DNA of 64,000 bases, taken from positions 1-64,000 of the forward strand of contig NZ_BBZF01000025.1 in assembly GCF_020884795.1 (NCBI RefSeq). Direction: 5' to 3'. Shown in pieces: positions 33,007 through 41,962 of this stretch. Source of the stretch: Micromonospora okii (GTDB lineage Bacteria > Actinomycetota > Actinomycetes > Mycobacteriales > Micromonosporaceae). How positions within the stretch are numbered: position 1 is the first letter of the stretch; every line of letters begins with the position of its first letter. A program made the position numbers and the translations under genes. The notes under the pieces were generated by a model. That model searched no databases. It was not told the DNA's origin and saw nothing but the letters and a program-made list of their open reading frames with translations.

Positions 33007-33993
33007 TCAGTTGCCCACCCCGCCGACACCCCGGGCCAGGGCCTCAACGGCGAGCACGTTCCGCACGCCCGCGGAGGTGGAAGAGAAGTCCAGGACGACG
33101 TACCGCTTGGCCTTGACGGCGGGCAGGTCTTTGAGCGTCGCGTGCTTTTCGAGGAACGCTTGCTTGGCAGCGGCGGGATCCCAGCTCGCGTCGATGAGCA
33201 CGATGACGCCCGGGTTCCGCTCGACGACCGTCTCCCAGCTGGTGTCGGCCCAACTGCCGTTCAGGTCGGCGAAGATGTTGGTGACCCCGGCCGCAGACAT
33301 GATCATGGCCGGGCTGCCGCAACAGGCGCCGGCACTGGGCGCGTCGTTGCCGGCGTCCCACCACAGCACCCGCGTGCCCTTCGCGCCCGCTGACACTTTC
33401 GCGATGCGCTCCTGCTGGTCGGCGATCAGCGCCTCGGCCCGCTCCCCTACACCGAAGATCGCGGCGATTTCACGGAACTCGGCTAACACGTCATCCATCG
33501 CCAGCTTCGCCGGCCGCGTGTCTTTCGGGCAGCCGGCGGCGGAGACGTACGTGCCCACGCCCAGCTTCTGCCAATCGGCGCGGTCGCCGACCCCCTCGTC
33601 GCTGAACGCACTCGCGAAGGAGGCGTAGACAAAGTCGGGCGCGATGTCGAGCAGCTTCTCCTTCGACGGGTACTCCTTGGCCAGTACCGGCACCTTCGCG
33701 TACGCCGCGGCGTACGCGGGCAGCACCTGGTCGTCGAGGTAGGCGGTGCCGGCCATCCGGTCCTGCAAACCGAGCGCCAGCATGATCTCGGTGGCGGACT
33801 GGTTCATCGTCACCGCCCGCGCCGGGGGCTTCGTGACGGTGACCGGTGTGCCGCAGTTGGTGAGTGCGACTGGCCCTGCCGAAGTCGACGCCGTGGTGGC
33901 CGGCTTGTTGTCGCCGGTTGCGGCGCAGCCGCCGAGCAGGGCGAGCAGGACGGACAGCGGCGCAGCAACGCGCCAGGACACAGGGGACCGCAT
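33007..33993 (-). CDS. Substrate-binding lipoprotein of the uptake cassette
   Basis: The protein has 328 residues from the ATG at 33993, with GGAAGG upstream. The N-terminus is a lipoprotein signal (VLLALLGG followed by Cys). The mature part is a BtuF/FecB-type type III binding protein. The segments VTMNQSATEIMLALGL, MAGTAYLDDQVLP and EYPSKEKLLDIAPDFVYASF match what I recall for the proposed F420-0 periplasmic binding family of Actinobacteria. The gene is first in the cassette, directly after a cobalamin riboswitch, so a corrinoid ligand is more likely. Confidence 0.8.
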   Translation of the reverse strand: MRSPVSWRVAAPLSVLLALLGGCAATGDNKPATTASTSAGPVALTNCGTPVTVTKPPARAVTMNQSATEIMLALGLQDRMAGTAYLDDQVLPAYAAAYAKVPVLAKEYPSKEKLLDIAPDFVYASFASAFSDEGVGDRADWQKLGVGTYVSAAGCPKDTRPAKLAMDDVLAEFREIAAIFGVGERAEALIADQQERIAKVSAGAKGTRVLWWDAGNDAPSAGACCGSPAMIMSAAGVTNIFADLNGSWADTSWETVVERNPGVIVLIDASWDPAAAKQAFLEKHATLKDLPAVKAKRYVVLDFSSTSAGVRNVLAVEALARGVGGVGN

Positions 33994-34039
33994 AGCGGGA
34001 CCACCTTCCAGCACCTCGTGGACGGGTCGTGCAGGTGCC

Positions 34040-34200
34040 GTGGCCGGTCTCCTGGCTGACGGGTGGTGCGCCGGCGGCCGGCCTTCCCAGGCATGCGCCC
34101 AGTGACCTTTCGGTGGCCTCCAGCATCCCGATCACAGTGGCGAGGGCCGCACCGGTCTCACACCGGCTTCCCGAACACCACGGCCAGGCCACCCTAACCA
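34040..34200 (-). promoter_or_regulatory. Cobalamin riboswitch
   Basis: Read on the minus strand, the leader shows GGGAAGCCGGTGTGAGACCGG near its 5' side, then CCTCGCCACTGTGATC (the GCCACTG element) and finally GCCAGGAGACCGGCC (the B12 box). The spacing is right for a class-I cobalamin riboswitch. It ends about 45 bp before the binding-protein start. High cobalamin is expected to repress the four-gene cassette, probably by hiding the ribosome site. Confidence 0.88.
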
Positions 34201-34440
34201 AACCAGACGGCATCGTCACCGTGGCCTAGGTCATGGTCGGAGACCACGGTGGTTCACCGTGCCCGCTCGCGTGAGGTGTCGTCGGATCAGCAACGCAGCG
34301 ACGCGCACAGACGGCTCGGCGAAGGCGCTCGACCGGGGACCGGCCTGCTGGGCGAGTTCAGTCGGTGGAAGCATTCGTCTCGACGAGTTCGGTGAATATG
34401 CGGCGTTCGTCCAGGTAGCGGGGCTCACGGATGCGTGGTG

Positions 34441-34556
34441 CCGGTGCGGGGCGGGCACCGCCACGGCGGGCGGTGCGGCAGCCGGATCAGCTCCCGGGCC
34501 AGGGTGGATACCGGCTGGGCGTACACCCACTGGCAGATCGCCTCGTGAGACACCCG
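34441..34556 (-). mobile_element. IS30-family transposase fragment
   Basis: Reading the minus strand from 34556 gives VSHEAICQWVYAQPVST followed by LARELIRLPHRPP. This resembles the conserved helical segment of IS30-type transposases (consensus I recall: VSHEAIYRWVYALPKG). The frame is lost on both sides. The rest of the gap 34201-34652 shows no supportable gene; a short open tract near 34380-34430 (RYLDERRIFTELVE) is of unknown origin. Confidence 0.6.
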
Positions 34557-34652
34557 GTAAGCCTGATCGTCACCACCGGAAGCCGAAGATTGCATCGGCC
34601 GGTGTCAAGCCGATGGCAGCCAGAGGCGGCCGAGGTGTGGCATGGTGGCCTG

Positions 34653-35042
34653 ATGACGACCGAATCCACGTCCCTCGACCGGCCGGCGCTCATTGGATTC
34701 GCGCCCATCTTTCCCGTCGCGGACCTGCAACGGGCAGTGGAGCACTATGCGCAGCTCGGCTTCGAGGTGACCCCGTACGCTGACGGCGCGGAGTACGCGT
34801 TCGCGGTGCGCGACGGCGTTCAGCTGCACCTCTCGCACACCCCGGACCACGACCCGGCACGCGGAGCGGCCTGCGTTTACCTCTACGTGCACGACGCCGC
34901 CGCGCTGGCGGATGAATGGCGGCAGGCGGGGGTCGGCGGCCGGACCGGGCCGTCCCGGGACACGGAGTACGGCCTCCGGGAGGCCGTCCACGTCGACCCG
35001 GACAACAACATGATCAAATTCGGTTCACGCATGGATGGCTGA
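34653..35042 (+). CDS. Glyoxalase/bleomycin-resistance (VOC) family protein
   Basis: The protein has 129 residues from ATG 34653. It shows the VOC pattern: FAPIFPVADLQRAVEHYAQLGFEV, AVRDGVQLHLS, AACVYLYVHDAAALADEWRQ and REAVHVDPDNNMIKFG. This size and pattern fit bleomycin-binding or fosfomycin-type resistance and small dioxygenase proteins. It may give self-protection to the neighbouring cluster, but this is inference. It converges on the acyl-CoA dehydrogenase gene with 9 bp between the stops. Confidence 0.75.
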   Translation: MTTESTSLDRPALIGFAPIFPVADLQRAVEHYAQLGFEVTPYADGAEYAFAVRDGVQLHLSHTPDHDPARGAACVYLYVHDAAALADEWRQAGVGGRTGPSRDTEYGLREAVHVDPDNNMIKFGSRMDG

Positions 35043-35051
35043 CGCCTACGG

Positions 35052-36770
35052 TCACGCCTCCCCGGCGTGCCGCCCCAGCACCGCCGCTCGCAACACCTCC
35101 CGGGCCTCCCGTGCCGGCGCCGGGCGGGGAAGCTCCGCCACGAGCGTCCCGGGAGCGTCGGCTTCCTCGATCAGGTCCTGCAGTCGGCGCACGACCCGAT
35201 TGCCGAGCCACCAGGTGGCGTAGTCGAGCGCGGCCCGATCCGTCACGCTGCTGACACCCGTCACCCCGACGGTGTCCCGACACGCAGGGCAGACCAACTC
35301 GCACGTGGCCAGCAGCGCCTCGATCTCCGCCAGTGAGGAGGCGGCCGAGAACCGCAGCGCCTGGTCGACGGCCCAGATGCCGCGTGCGCGCGCCGCCCCC
35401 ACGATGGCGCGCAGCACGTGCGCCATCCGATCGAGCGCAGCGACCCGGGCGCAACCGCTCGCTTGCGACAGATCCGCGCATCGCTGGGTCAGGGGCGGGG
35501 AGTACGGCCGCCAGCCACGGCGTGCGATGTCGACGATGCGGCGCGGTCCGGCGGAGTAGCACTCGCCGGTGCCGGCCAGCGTGGTATCCCCGGTGGTGGC
35601 GGGCCGCAGACGTGGCAGCCGGGCACTGAGATCCTCGAGCATGACGTGACTGGTGCCGTCGAAGACGGAGTACAGCGGCACGTCACGGACGTACCGTGCG
35701 TACGGATGCTCATCCAGCAGCGCCCGCGCGCCGAGCACCCGGCGTCCCTCGGTAATCGCTTCCTCTGCCAGCCGGGGACACAGGTACTTGGCCACGGTCG
35801 CGAGGTAACCACCCCCGGGACCGTGGACGTTGACCGCGCAGGCCGCCTTCACCGCGGTGGCCGCCACCACCGTGTCCAGCACTGTCATCCGGACGAGATG
35901 CTCCGCTATCGCGCCGAGGGTGACGATCGGCTGGCCGTACACGTCACGCTGGCGAGCGTACGCGATGGCGACCTCGGTGGCGCCGGAGAGCGAGCCGGAC
36001 GCCAGCGCCGCGATGCCGGCGTGCGACATCATCAGCGTCTTCTGCACCTGCGAGAAACCCGTCCCCGCCCGACCCAGCAGCGCATCGGCCGGAACGTACG
36101 TGTCGGCGAACCGGACTCCCGAGATGTCCGCGCCACGGGTCGGCCCGGTACGCCAGCGCGGCAGGGCCTCGACGGTGCGGTCGCGGGGCACCAGGAACAG
36201 CGACAGCGCGTTGAGCCCGTCGACGACGCCCGGCTCACCGGTCCGGAGCAACGCCACCAGCAGGTCGTGCTCACTGCCGCCATTGATGAGTTGTTTCGTG
36301 CCGGTCAGGCGATAGCCGCCGGCCTCGGCGTGAGCTCGCGCCGTATTGCGTAACAGGTTGGAGCCGTGCTCCCACTCGCTGAGCAGCAGGGCCGCGCTGG
36401 CTCCGGCAAGCAGGGCCGTGGTCACGCCCGCCTGTTGCGCGGCGGTTCCCGACAGGTAGACGGGGAGCAGGGCCAGGCCGGTCACCCCCACCGTGATCGC
36501 GAGGCTGCCGCTGCGCCGAGCTGTGACGGCGTGCAGCTCGCACAACTGCCGCGTGCTTGCGTTGGCGGGTGCCAGCAGGTCGGCCAGACCACGTTCGTGC
36601 AGCGCGGCCACAAGATTTGTGGGGTACGCGCCCGTCAGCTCCACCCTGTCCAGTTCTCGTGCGGTCGACGGTTCAGCCAGGTACTCGTCGATGGACATCA
36701 GAGCTGCGGAGTCCGTGGGCGCTCCGGGCACGAGCCGTTGCCAGGCGGAACTGGCCGGTCGAGATGACAT
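35052..36770 (-). CDS. Acyl-CoA dehydrogenase-like flavoprotein with C-terminal extension
   Basis: The 572-residue protein starts at ATG 36770. Residues about 30-400 follow the acyl-CoA dehydrogenase fold: LTGTKQLINGG in the mid domain, GTGFSQVQKTLMMSHAGIAALASG, QRDVYGQPIV and the terminal VFDGTSHVMLEDLSARL. The usual catalytic Glu of YEGT is Asp here. About 150 further residues form a separate helical domain with two Cys in CELVCPACRD, absent from ordinary family members. It may desaturate a carrier-bound or CoA-bound precursor. It is transcribed divergently from the aminotransferase gene. Confidence 0.75.
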   Translation of the reverse strand: MSSRPASSAWQRLVPGAPTDSAALMSIDEYLAEPSTARELDRVELTGAYPTNLVAALHERGLADLLAPANASTRQLCELHAVTARRSGSLAITVGVTGLALLPVYLSGTAAQQAGVTTALLAGASAALLLSEWEHGSNLLRNTARAHAEAGGYRLTGTKQLINGGSEHDLLVALLRTGEPGVVDGLNALSLFLVPRDRTVEALPRWRTGPTRGADISGVRFADTYVPADALLGRAGTGFSQVQKTLMMSHAGIAALASGSLSGATEVAIAYARQRDVYGQPIVTLGAIAEHLVRMTVLDTVVAATAVKAACAVNVHGPGGGYLATVAKYLCPRLAEEAITEGRRVLGARALLDEHPYARYVRDVPLYSVFDGTSHVMLEDLSARLPRLRPATTGDTTLAGTGECYSAGPRRIVDIARRGWRPYSPPLTQRCADLSQASGCARVAALDRMAHVLRAIVGAARARGIWAVDQALRFSAASSLAEIEALLATCELVCPACRDTVGVTGVSSVTDRAALDYATWWLGNRVVRRLQDLIEEADAPGTLVAELPRPAPAREAREVLRAAVLGRHAGEA

Positions 36771-36894
36771 AAGTGACTCTCGAAAATGGATTCCGGGGCT
36801 GCACCGTATCGCCGCCGGCGCTGACGGTCAAGATGGCCTCGGCCGGTCGGGGGATGGGTACTATGTGGCCTCAACCATATTCATGGGGGTTAAC
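36771..36894. promoter_or_regulatory. Divergent promoter region of the biosynthetic cluster
   Basis: This 124-bp gap separates the minus-strand dehydrogenase gene from the plus-strand aminotransferase gene, so it should hold two promoters. It is less GC-rich than its surroundings (CTATGTGGCCTCAACCATAT region). GGGGGT at 36885 serves as ribosome site for the aminotransferase. No operator was identified. Confidence 0.35.
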
Positions 36895-38178
36895 ATGCCG
36901 CATCCCGACGGCTCGTCGGCGGTGTCGGCGCGCGAGGCGTTCAGCCAGGCCCGTCGTCACCTTCCCCCAAGCCTCGCGGTAGCAGGAAAGCTCATCGGCC
37001 GGGGCGCGGTGGAAGAGTCCGCCGAGGGTTGCCGGGTGGTGCTCTCCGACGGGCGGGTGGCCCTCGACTTCGGCTCATACGCGGTCACCCTGCTGGGCCA
37101 CCGGCACCCCGAGGTGGTGGCAGCGGTGCGGGGCCAGCTCGACCGACTGCCCACCGCCAGCCGGTCGTTGCTCAACCCGGTGGCCACCGCGGCTGCGGCC
37201 GAACTCGTCGACTACCTGGGTGGCGGGCTGCGCCGGGTCTACTTCGGTCTCAACGGCAGCGACGCCGTCGAGGCCGTCGTCAAGCTGGCGCGGATGGCCA
37301 CCGGACGTACCCGGATCGTCGCCGTGGAGGGGGGCTACCACGGCAAGTCGCTCGGCGCGTTGGCGCTGACCCATCACCACCGTTACCGAGCGGGCCTGGA
37401 CGACCTGCTGACCGGTGTGGTGCACGTACCCGCCGACGATGCCGACGCGGTACGGCGGGCGACCGACGACGGGGCGGTGGCGGCGGTGCTGTTCGAACCG
37501 GTGCAGGGCGAGAACGGCGTTCGGCCTCTCGACGTCGACGTGCTGCGGCGGTGGTGCGCCGACGCGCACGCCCACGGCGCCATGGTCATCGCCGACGAGA
37601 TCCAGAGCGGGTTGCGGCGCTGCGGCGAGCGTTCGGTCGCCCTCGCCGCCGGCCTACCGGTCGACGCGATCCTGCTCGGCAAGCCGCTGGGCGGCGGGGT
37701 GCTGCCACTCTCGGCGGCGATCTGTGCCGAGCACCTGTACGCCCCGTTGATCAAGGATCCGCTCGTGCACACGAGCACCTTCGCCGGCCACCCGCTGGCC
37801 TGTGCGGCGCTCCCGGCCGCGCTCGCCGCAGTCGAGGACCTCGCGCACCGCGGGGAGCACATCGCCCGGCAGATGGCAGAGAGGCTTGCCCGCGTGCGTG
37901 AACGCTGGCCAAGGCTCGTCACGGATGTGCGGGGCCGAGGGCTGTTGTGGGGCCTGGATCTCGCCAACCCCCATCTCGCCGGGCAGCTGATCCTGGATCT
38001 GGCCCACGCCGGGCTGCTCGTCTCGCCGTGCATGAGCCGCCCGGAGACCCTGCGGCTCCTGCCCCCGCTGATCGCACAGGACACGGAGCTGGCGGAGGCG
38101 TTCGAGGTGGTCGAGGCCGCGCTGGCCCGGTTGCCGGTCGACACGGTGGGAAAGGGCCGCTCCACCGATGGCCGATGA
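36895..38178 (+). CDS. Class III PLP-dependent aminotransferase
   Basis: The protein has 427 residues from ATG 36895, six bases after GGGGGT; ATG 36883 is in frame. Fold-type I class III motifs are YFGLNGSDAVEAVVKLAR, GGYHGKSLGA, EPVQGENGV, VIADEIQSGL and the PLP lysine at Lys263 in LLGKPLGGGVLPL. It is related to acetylornithine and omega-amino-acid aminotransferases. It probably supplies an unusual amino-acid or amine monomer for the cluster. The following ABC gene overlaps it by 11 bp. Confidence 0.88.
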   Translation: MPHPDGSSAVSAREAFSQARRHLPPSLAVAGKLIGRGAVEESAEGCRVVLSDGRVALDFGSYAVTLLGHRHPEVVAAVRGQLDRLPTASRSLLNPVATAAAAELVDYLGGGLRRVYFGLNGSDAVEAVVKLARMATGRTRIVAVEGGYHGKSLGALALTHHHRYRAGLDDLLTGVVHVPADDADAVRRATDDGAVAAVLFEPVQGENGVRPLDVDVLRRWCADAHAHGAMVIADEIQSGLRRCGERSVALAAGLPVDAILLGKPLGGGVLPLSAAICAEHLYAPLIKDPLVHTSTFAGHPLACAALPAALAAVEDLAHRGEHIARQMAERLARVRERWPRLVTDVRGRGLLWGLDLANPHLAGQLILDLAHAGLLVSPCMSRPETLRLLPPLIAQDTELAEAFEVVEAALARLPVDTVGKGRSTDGR

Positions 38179-40060
38179 GTCGGCCGGCGCCGCTATTGGC
38201 AGGTGGTCGGCGATCCTGGCGAGGTCCCGCCGGCCGCTGATGCGCCGACTGCGTTTGGTCAGGCTGTTCGGCGGGGCCGGTGGATACCTCGCCGCCGGCA
38301 GCATCGCGGCGCATCTCGTCGCCGCCCTGCTGCCGGTCGCCGCCGCAGCGGTGACGGGCTGGTTCGTGCACCTGCTGGGCGCGCCCGACACGGGCCGCGA
38401 CGTCTTCCTCGCCGTTGCTCTGTTGGTCGGGATGGCGCTGCTGGCGCCGTCTGTGGCGATGGGCCGTGACATTCTCGAAGAGTTGTTGGTCCGCCGGGTC
38501 GACGGCCGGGTCCGCAGCGAGGTCCGCCTGGTCGCTCACGGGCCGTCCGGCACCGCGCATCTGGAGACCGCCGCCTTCCAGAGCGACGCCCTGCGGGCCT
38601 CGGACGCCGGCGTCGGCATCGGCCGGATTCGATCGCCCGGCACGGCCGCGGCAGGACAGATCGTGGTGCTGTTCCGGTACGTGTCCGCGCTGGCGGGCGC
38701 CGCCTTGCTGGCGACCTTCTCGGTGCCGCTGGCGGTCGGGCTGTTCGTCGCCGCGGTGGTCGTGCGCCTGCGCCTGCACCGGCAGTGGCTCCACCTGGCC
38801 GCGGTGAAGGACGCGGACGCGGACGGGCAGCGCCGGCTGACCTACCTGGCAGAGCTGGCGGTGACCGGCGCGGTCAAGGAAATGCGGGTGTTCGGTCTGG
38901 CCGACTGGCTGCTGCGGCGCCGGCACGGGCTGATGTTCCGCGTCCACGGGCCGACCTGGCGACAGATGTGGCGGGTGCTGCGCAGCCAGAAGTTCGCCCT
39001 GGTCGTCGGCACCGCCTCGGTCGCGGCCTCACTGGCCGTGCCAGCCGTCGCCACGCTCACCGGGCGGATCGGCACGGGCACACTCGTCACCGCGCTCGTC
39101 GCCGGCGGCACTGTGTTGTCGCTGGCGTCGATGGGCGACGAGGCGTTCGATATCGAGTACGGCTTCGGCGCCGTGCGCGCTCTCGACCGGCTCCACGAGC
39201 GCTACGCCGACTCGGCGTCGACTCCTCGCAGGCCGGTGGATCCGCCGCAGCCACGACCCGACCCACCGGAGGTGCGTTTCGAGCAGGTGTGCTTCGCCTA
39301 CCCCGACGGTCCCCCGGTCCTCTCCGGCCTATCCCTGGTTCTGGGCCCGGGCGAGACGGTCGCCCTCGCCGGTGCCAACGGCGCCGGGAAGAGCACGCTC
39401 ATCAGACTGCTCGGTGGTCTGAACGAGCCGACCGACGGACGGATCACCGTCGACGGCACGCCATTGATCGAGGTAGACACGGCCGGGTGGCGCCGCACCG
39501 TCGCGGTCGTCCCGCAGGAGTTCGTGCGATACCCGGCGAGCCTGGCCGACAACGTGGCGCTGGCCGCGCCGGAGCACCTCGCCGATCGGAACGGGACGCT
39601 GCGCGCGTTGCGGCAGGCGGGTGCGGCGTCGCTGGTCGAGCGGTTGCCACAGGGACTGGACACCATGCTGGGGTGGGAGAGCGGTGGCGGTGTCGATCTG
39701 TCCGGCGGGCAGTGGCAGCGGATCGCCGTCGCTCGGGCACTGTTCGCGGCGGCACACGGCCGCCGGCTGCTGGTCCTCGACGAACCGACCGCCCACCTCG
39801 ACGTGGTGGCGGAGGCTGAGTTCTACGAACGGGTCGTGGCGGCGGTCCGCGGAAGGGCCACCGTCGTGCTGATCTCCCACCGGCTGTCGACGCTACGGCC
39901 GGCGGACCGGATCCTGCTGCTACGCGACGGCCGGGTGGTGGAGGAGGGCGACCACGGCACGCTGATGGCCGCCGGCGGAGAGTACCAGCGCCTGTTCATG
40001 TTGCAGGCGGCCCGTTTCGGCGAGCCAGACGGGAGGCCGACGTGCGTCCCACACGCCTGA
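38168..40060 (+). CDS. ABC exporter half-transporter (TMD-NBD), subunit 1
   Basis: The 630-residue protein has an N-terminal transmembrane domain (residues about 35-330, up to six helices) and a nucleotide-binding domain: Walker A GANGAGKST, Q-loop PQEFVRYPASLADN, signature LSGGQWQRIAVARAL, Walker B LLVLDEPTAHLD, H-loop ISHRLSTLRPAD. It overlaps its neighbours on both sides. The next gene encodes a second half-transporter, so they should form a heterodimer exporting the cluster product or giving resistance. Confidence 0.88.
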   Translation: MADESAGAAIGRWSAILARSRRPLMRRLRLVRLFGGAGGYLAAGSIAAHLVAALLPVAAAAVTGWFVHLLGAPDTGRDVFLAVALLVGMALLAPSVAMGRDILEELLVRRVDGRVRSEVRLVAHGPSGTAHLETAAFQSDALRASDAGVGIGRIRSPGTAAAGQIVVLFRYVSALAGAALLATFSVPLAVGLFVAAVVVRLRLHRQWLHLAAVKDADADGQRRLTYLAELAVTGAVKEMRVFGLADWLLRRRHGLMFRVHGPTWRQMWRVLRSQKFALVVGTASVAASLAVPAVATLTGRIGTGTLVTALVAGGTVLSLASMGDEAFDIEYGFGAVRALDRLHERYADSASTPRRPVDPPQPRPDPPEVRFEQVCFAYPDGPPVLSGLSLVLGPGETVALAGANGAGKSTLIRLLGGLNEPTDGRITVDGTPLIEVDTAGWRRTVAVVPQEFVRYPASLADNVALAAPEHLADRNGTLRALRQAGAASLVERLPQGLDTMLGWESGGGVDLSGGQWQRIAVARALFAAAHGRRLLVLDEPTAHLDVVAEAEFYERVVAAVRGRATVVLISHRLSTLRPADRILLLRDGRVVEEGDHGTLMAAGGEYQRLFMLQAARFGEPDGRPTCVPHA

Positions 40061-41871
40061 CCCGACGGCTGGCGGTGTTGCGGCACGTGTTGCGGCTCTC
40101 CTGGCGGGTCGACCGTCGCACCGTGGTGGCGATCCTGGTTTTGATGACCGCGCAGGCCGGGGTCGTGGCGGTGACCGGGCTCAGCCAACGGTGGCTCGTC
40201 GACGCCTCCGTCGGAGAGCAGGCATGGGGCGTCGCGCTGGCCGTCGCGGTGGGGGCACTGGCCCTGGGGGTCGGCGCTGCCGCCGGTCGGGTCCAGGTCA
40301 ACATGCTGCTCTACCTGGTGGACCGAGTACAGCTGACGCTGCACGAGGAGATGCTGACCGCGGCGGCGACGATGACGATCGACCGTCTCGAGGAGCCCCG
40401 TCAACTGGACCGACTCGAACGGCTGCGCTTCGGGGCCTGGGACCTCGCCTCCTCCGTCTGGCAGCTCTCCTCCGCCGTCGCCGCGGTGGCCAGCCTGGCT
40501 GTCACCGCGGCGTTGCTGGCGACCGTGGATGTCGCGATGTGCCTGCTGGTCGTCGGCGCCCTGCCGGCCCTGTGGACAGGGCGACGCGCGGAGCAGGTGC
40601 TGCGCGACGCGTACGACGCGTGCACCGGCCTGCAGCGCCGCGAGCAGCGCCTGCACGAGCTGTGCCTGTCGCCGGAGTCGGGCCGCGAGCTGGCCCTCTC
40701 CGGCGGCGCGGCGGAACTGGATCGCCGGGCGGGGCAGCTGTGGCACGACGTCAGCCGGCTTGGACTGCGGGCCCGGCTGCGGGCGTCGCTCTGGGAGTCG
40801 AGCGGGTGGCTCTGCTTCGGTGGGGGACTGGCGGCGGCGTTGTCCGTGCTCGTCGTCGAGGTTCGCGCGGGAACTGTCACCCTCGGTGACACCGTACTGG
40901 TGGTGAGCCTCGCCGCCCGCCTGCACGGGCAGCTAGGTCAGGTGGTGGGAGACCTGCGCCGGTTCGCCGGCGCGGCACACGTCGTCGATCACTACGCCCA
41001 CCTGCGCGATGCGGGCAGCGGAGCAGCGAGTGGCACGGCGGCGCCACCACAGCGGCTGGACGACGGCATCCACCTCGCCGGGGTCGGCCTGCGTTATCCG
41101 GGCGCCGACAGAACCGCCCTACACGGTCTCGACCTGACCCTGCCGGCCGGTGCCACGGTCGCCGTGGTGGGCGTGAACGGCGCCGGCAAGAGCACCCTGG
41201 TCAACTTGCTGACCGGCTTGTACCAGCCGACCACCGGGGTCATCACTGTGGACGGTCGTCCACTGGCCGACTTCCGGCCGGAAGCCTGGCGCGCCCGGGT
41301 CGCCCCGGTCTACCAGGACTTCGTGCGGTTCCAGTTCCGACTGCGCGAGGCCGTCGGAGTAGGGCACCTACCGGCGCTGCACGACGCCGCCCGGGTGAGC
41401 GCCGCGCTGCGCCGGGCCGGCGCCGATCGCTGGTGGCTCCGGCTGCCCGGCGGGATGGAAACCCAACTCGGCGGCGTCTTCGGCGGGTGGGAACCGTCCG
41501 GAGGACAGTGGCAGCAGGTGGCGCTTAGCCGAGCCCTGCTGCGCCCGGACCCGCTGCTGATGGTCCTCGACGAGCCGACCGCCGCGCTCGATCCCGACGC
41601 CGAGGAGGAGCTGTTCGTCCGGTTCGCGGCCGACACCGCGACTTCCCGCGCAGAGCGCGGAACGATCACCGTGTTGGTCTCCCACCGCCTGTCCAGTGTC
41701 CGGATGGCCGATCTCGTCGTGGTCCTCGACGATGGACGGCTGGTGGAATCCGGCACCCACGACGACCTCATGGCCGCCGGCGGCGGGTACGCCCAGCTGT
41801 ACCGTACCCAGGCCGATGCCCACGGCCTCGGACCGGCCCGTACCGCACCCACACCGCACGCGGCCCGTTGA
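40042..41871 (+). CDS. ABC exporter half-transporter (TMD-NBD), subunit 2
   Basis: The 609-residue protein starts at GTG 40042, 19 bp inside subunit 1. It has a transmembrane domain followed by a nucleotide-binding domain with Walker A GVNGAGKST, Q-loop YQDFVRFQFRLREAV, signature PSGGQWQQVALSRAL (Pro instead of the usual Leu), Walker B LLMVLDEPTAALD and H-loop VSHRLSSVRMADL. It is the partner of the preceding protein. The same FVRxxxxLxxxV stretch after the Q-loop in both subunits indicates a common origin. Confidence 0.88.
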   Translation: MRPTRLTRRLAVLRHVLRLSWRVDRRTVVAILVLMTAQAGVVAVTGLSQRWLVDASVGEQAWGVALAVAVGALALGVGAAAGRVQVNMLLYLVDRVQLTLHEEMLTAAATMTIDRLEEPRQLDRLERLRFGAWDLASSVWQLSSAVAAVASLAVTAALLATVDVAMCLLVVGALPALWTGRRAEQVLRDAYDACTGLQRREQRLHELCLSPESGRELALSGGAAELDRRAGQLWHDVSRLGLRARLRASLWESSGWLCFGGGLAAALSVLVVEVRAGTVTLGDTVLVVSLAARLHGQLGQVVGDLRRFAGAAHVVDHYAHLRDAGSGAASGTAAPPQRLDDGIHLAGVGLRYPGADRTALHGLDLTLPAGATVAVVGVNGAGKSTLVNLLTGLYQPTTGVITVDGRPLADFRPEAWRARVAPVYQDFVRFQFRLREAVGVGHLPALHDAARVSAALRRAGADRWWLRLPGGMETQLGGVFGGWEPSGGQWQQVALSRALLRPDPLLMVLDEPTAALDPDAEEELFVRFAADTATSRAERGTITVLVSHRLSSVRMADLVVVLDDGRLVESGTHDDLMAAGGGYAQLYRTQADAHGLGPARTAPTPHAAR

Positions 41872-41962
41872 AGGTTGATCCGCCGGCCGCTAGGCTCGCC
41901 CGCACCGTACCTGGTCTTGGCGGGTGCCTTGATCGGCGGACACTGATCAGCTCGGAGGTTGC

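Noticed and set aside
30490..34200. Siderophore or haem import as the role of the uptake cassette
   Set aside because: The fold alone would allow it, but the leader is a cobalamin riboswitch and the last gene is CbiX-like.
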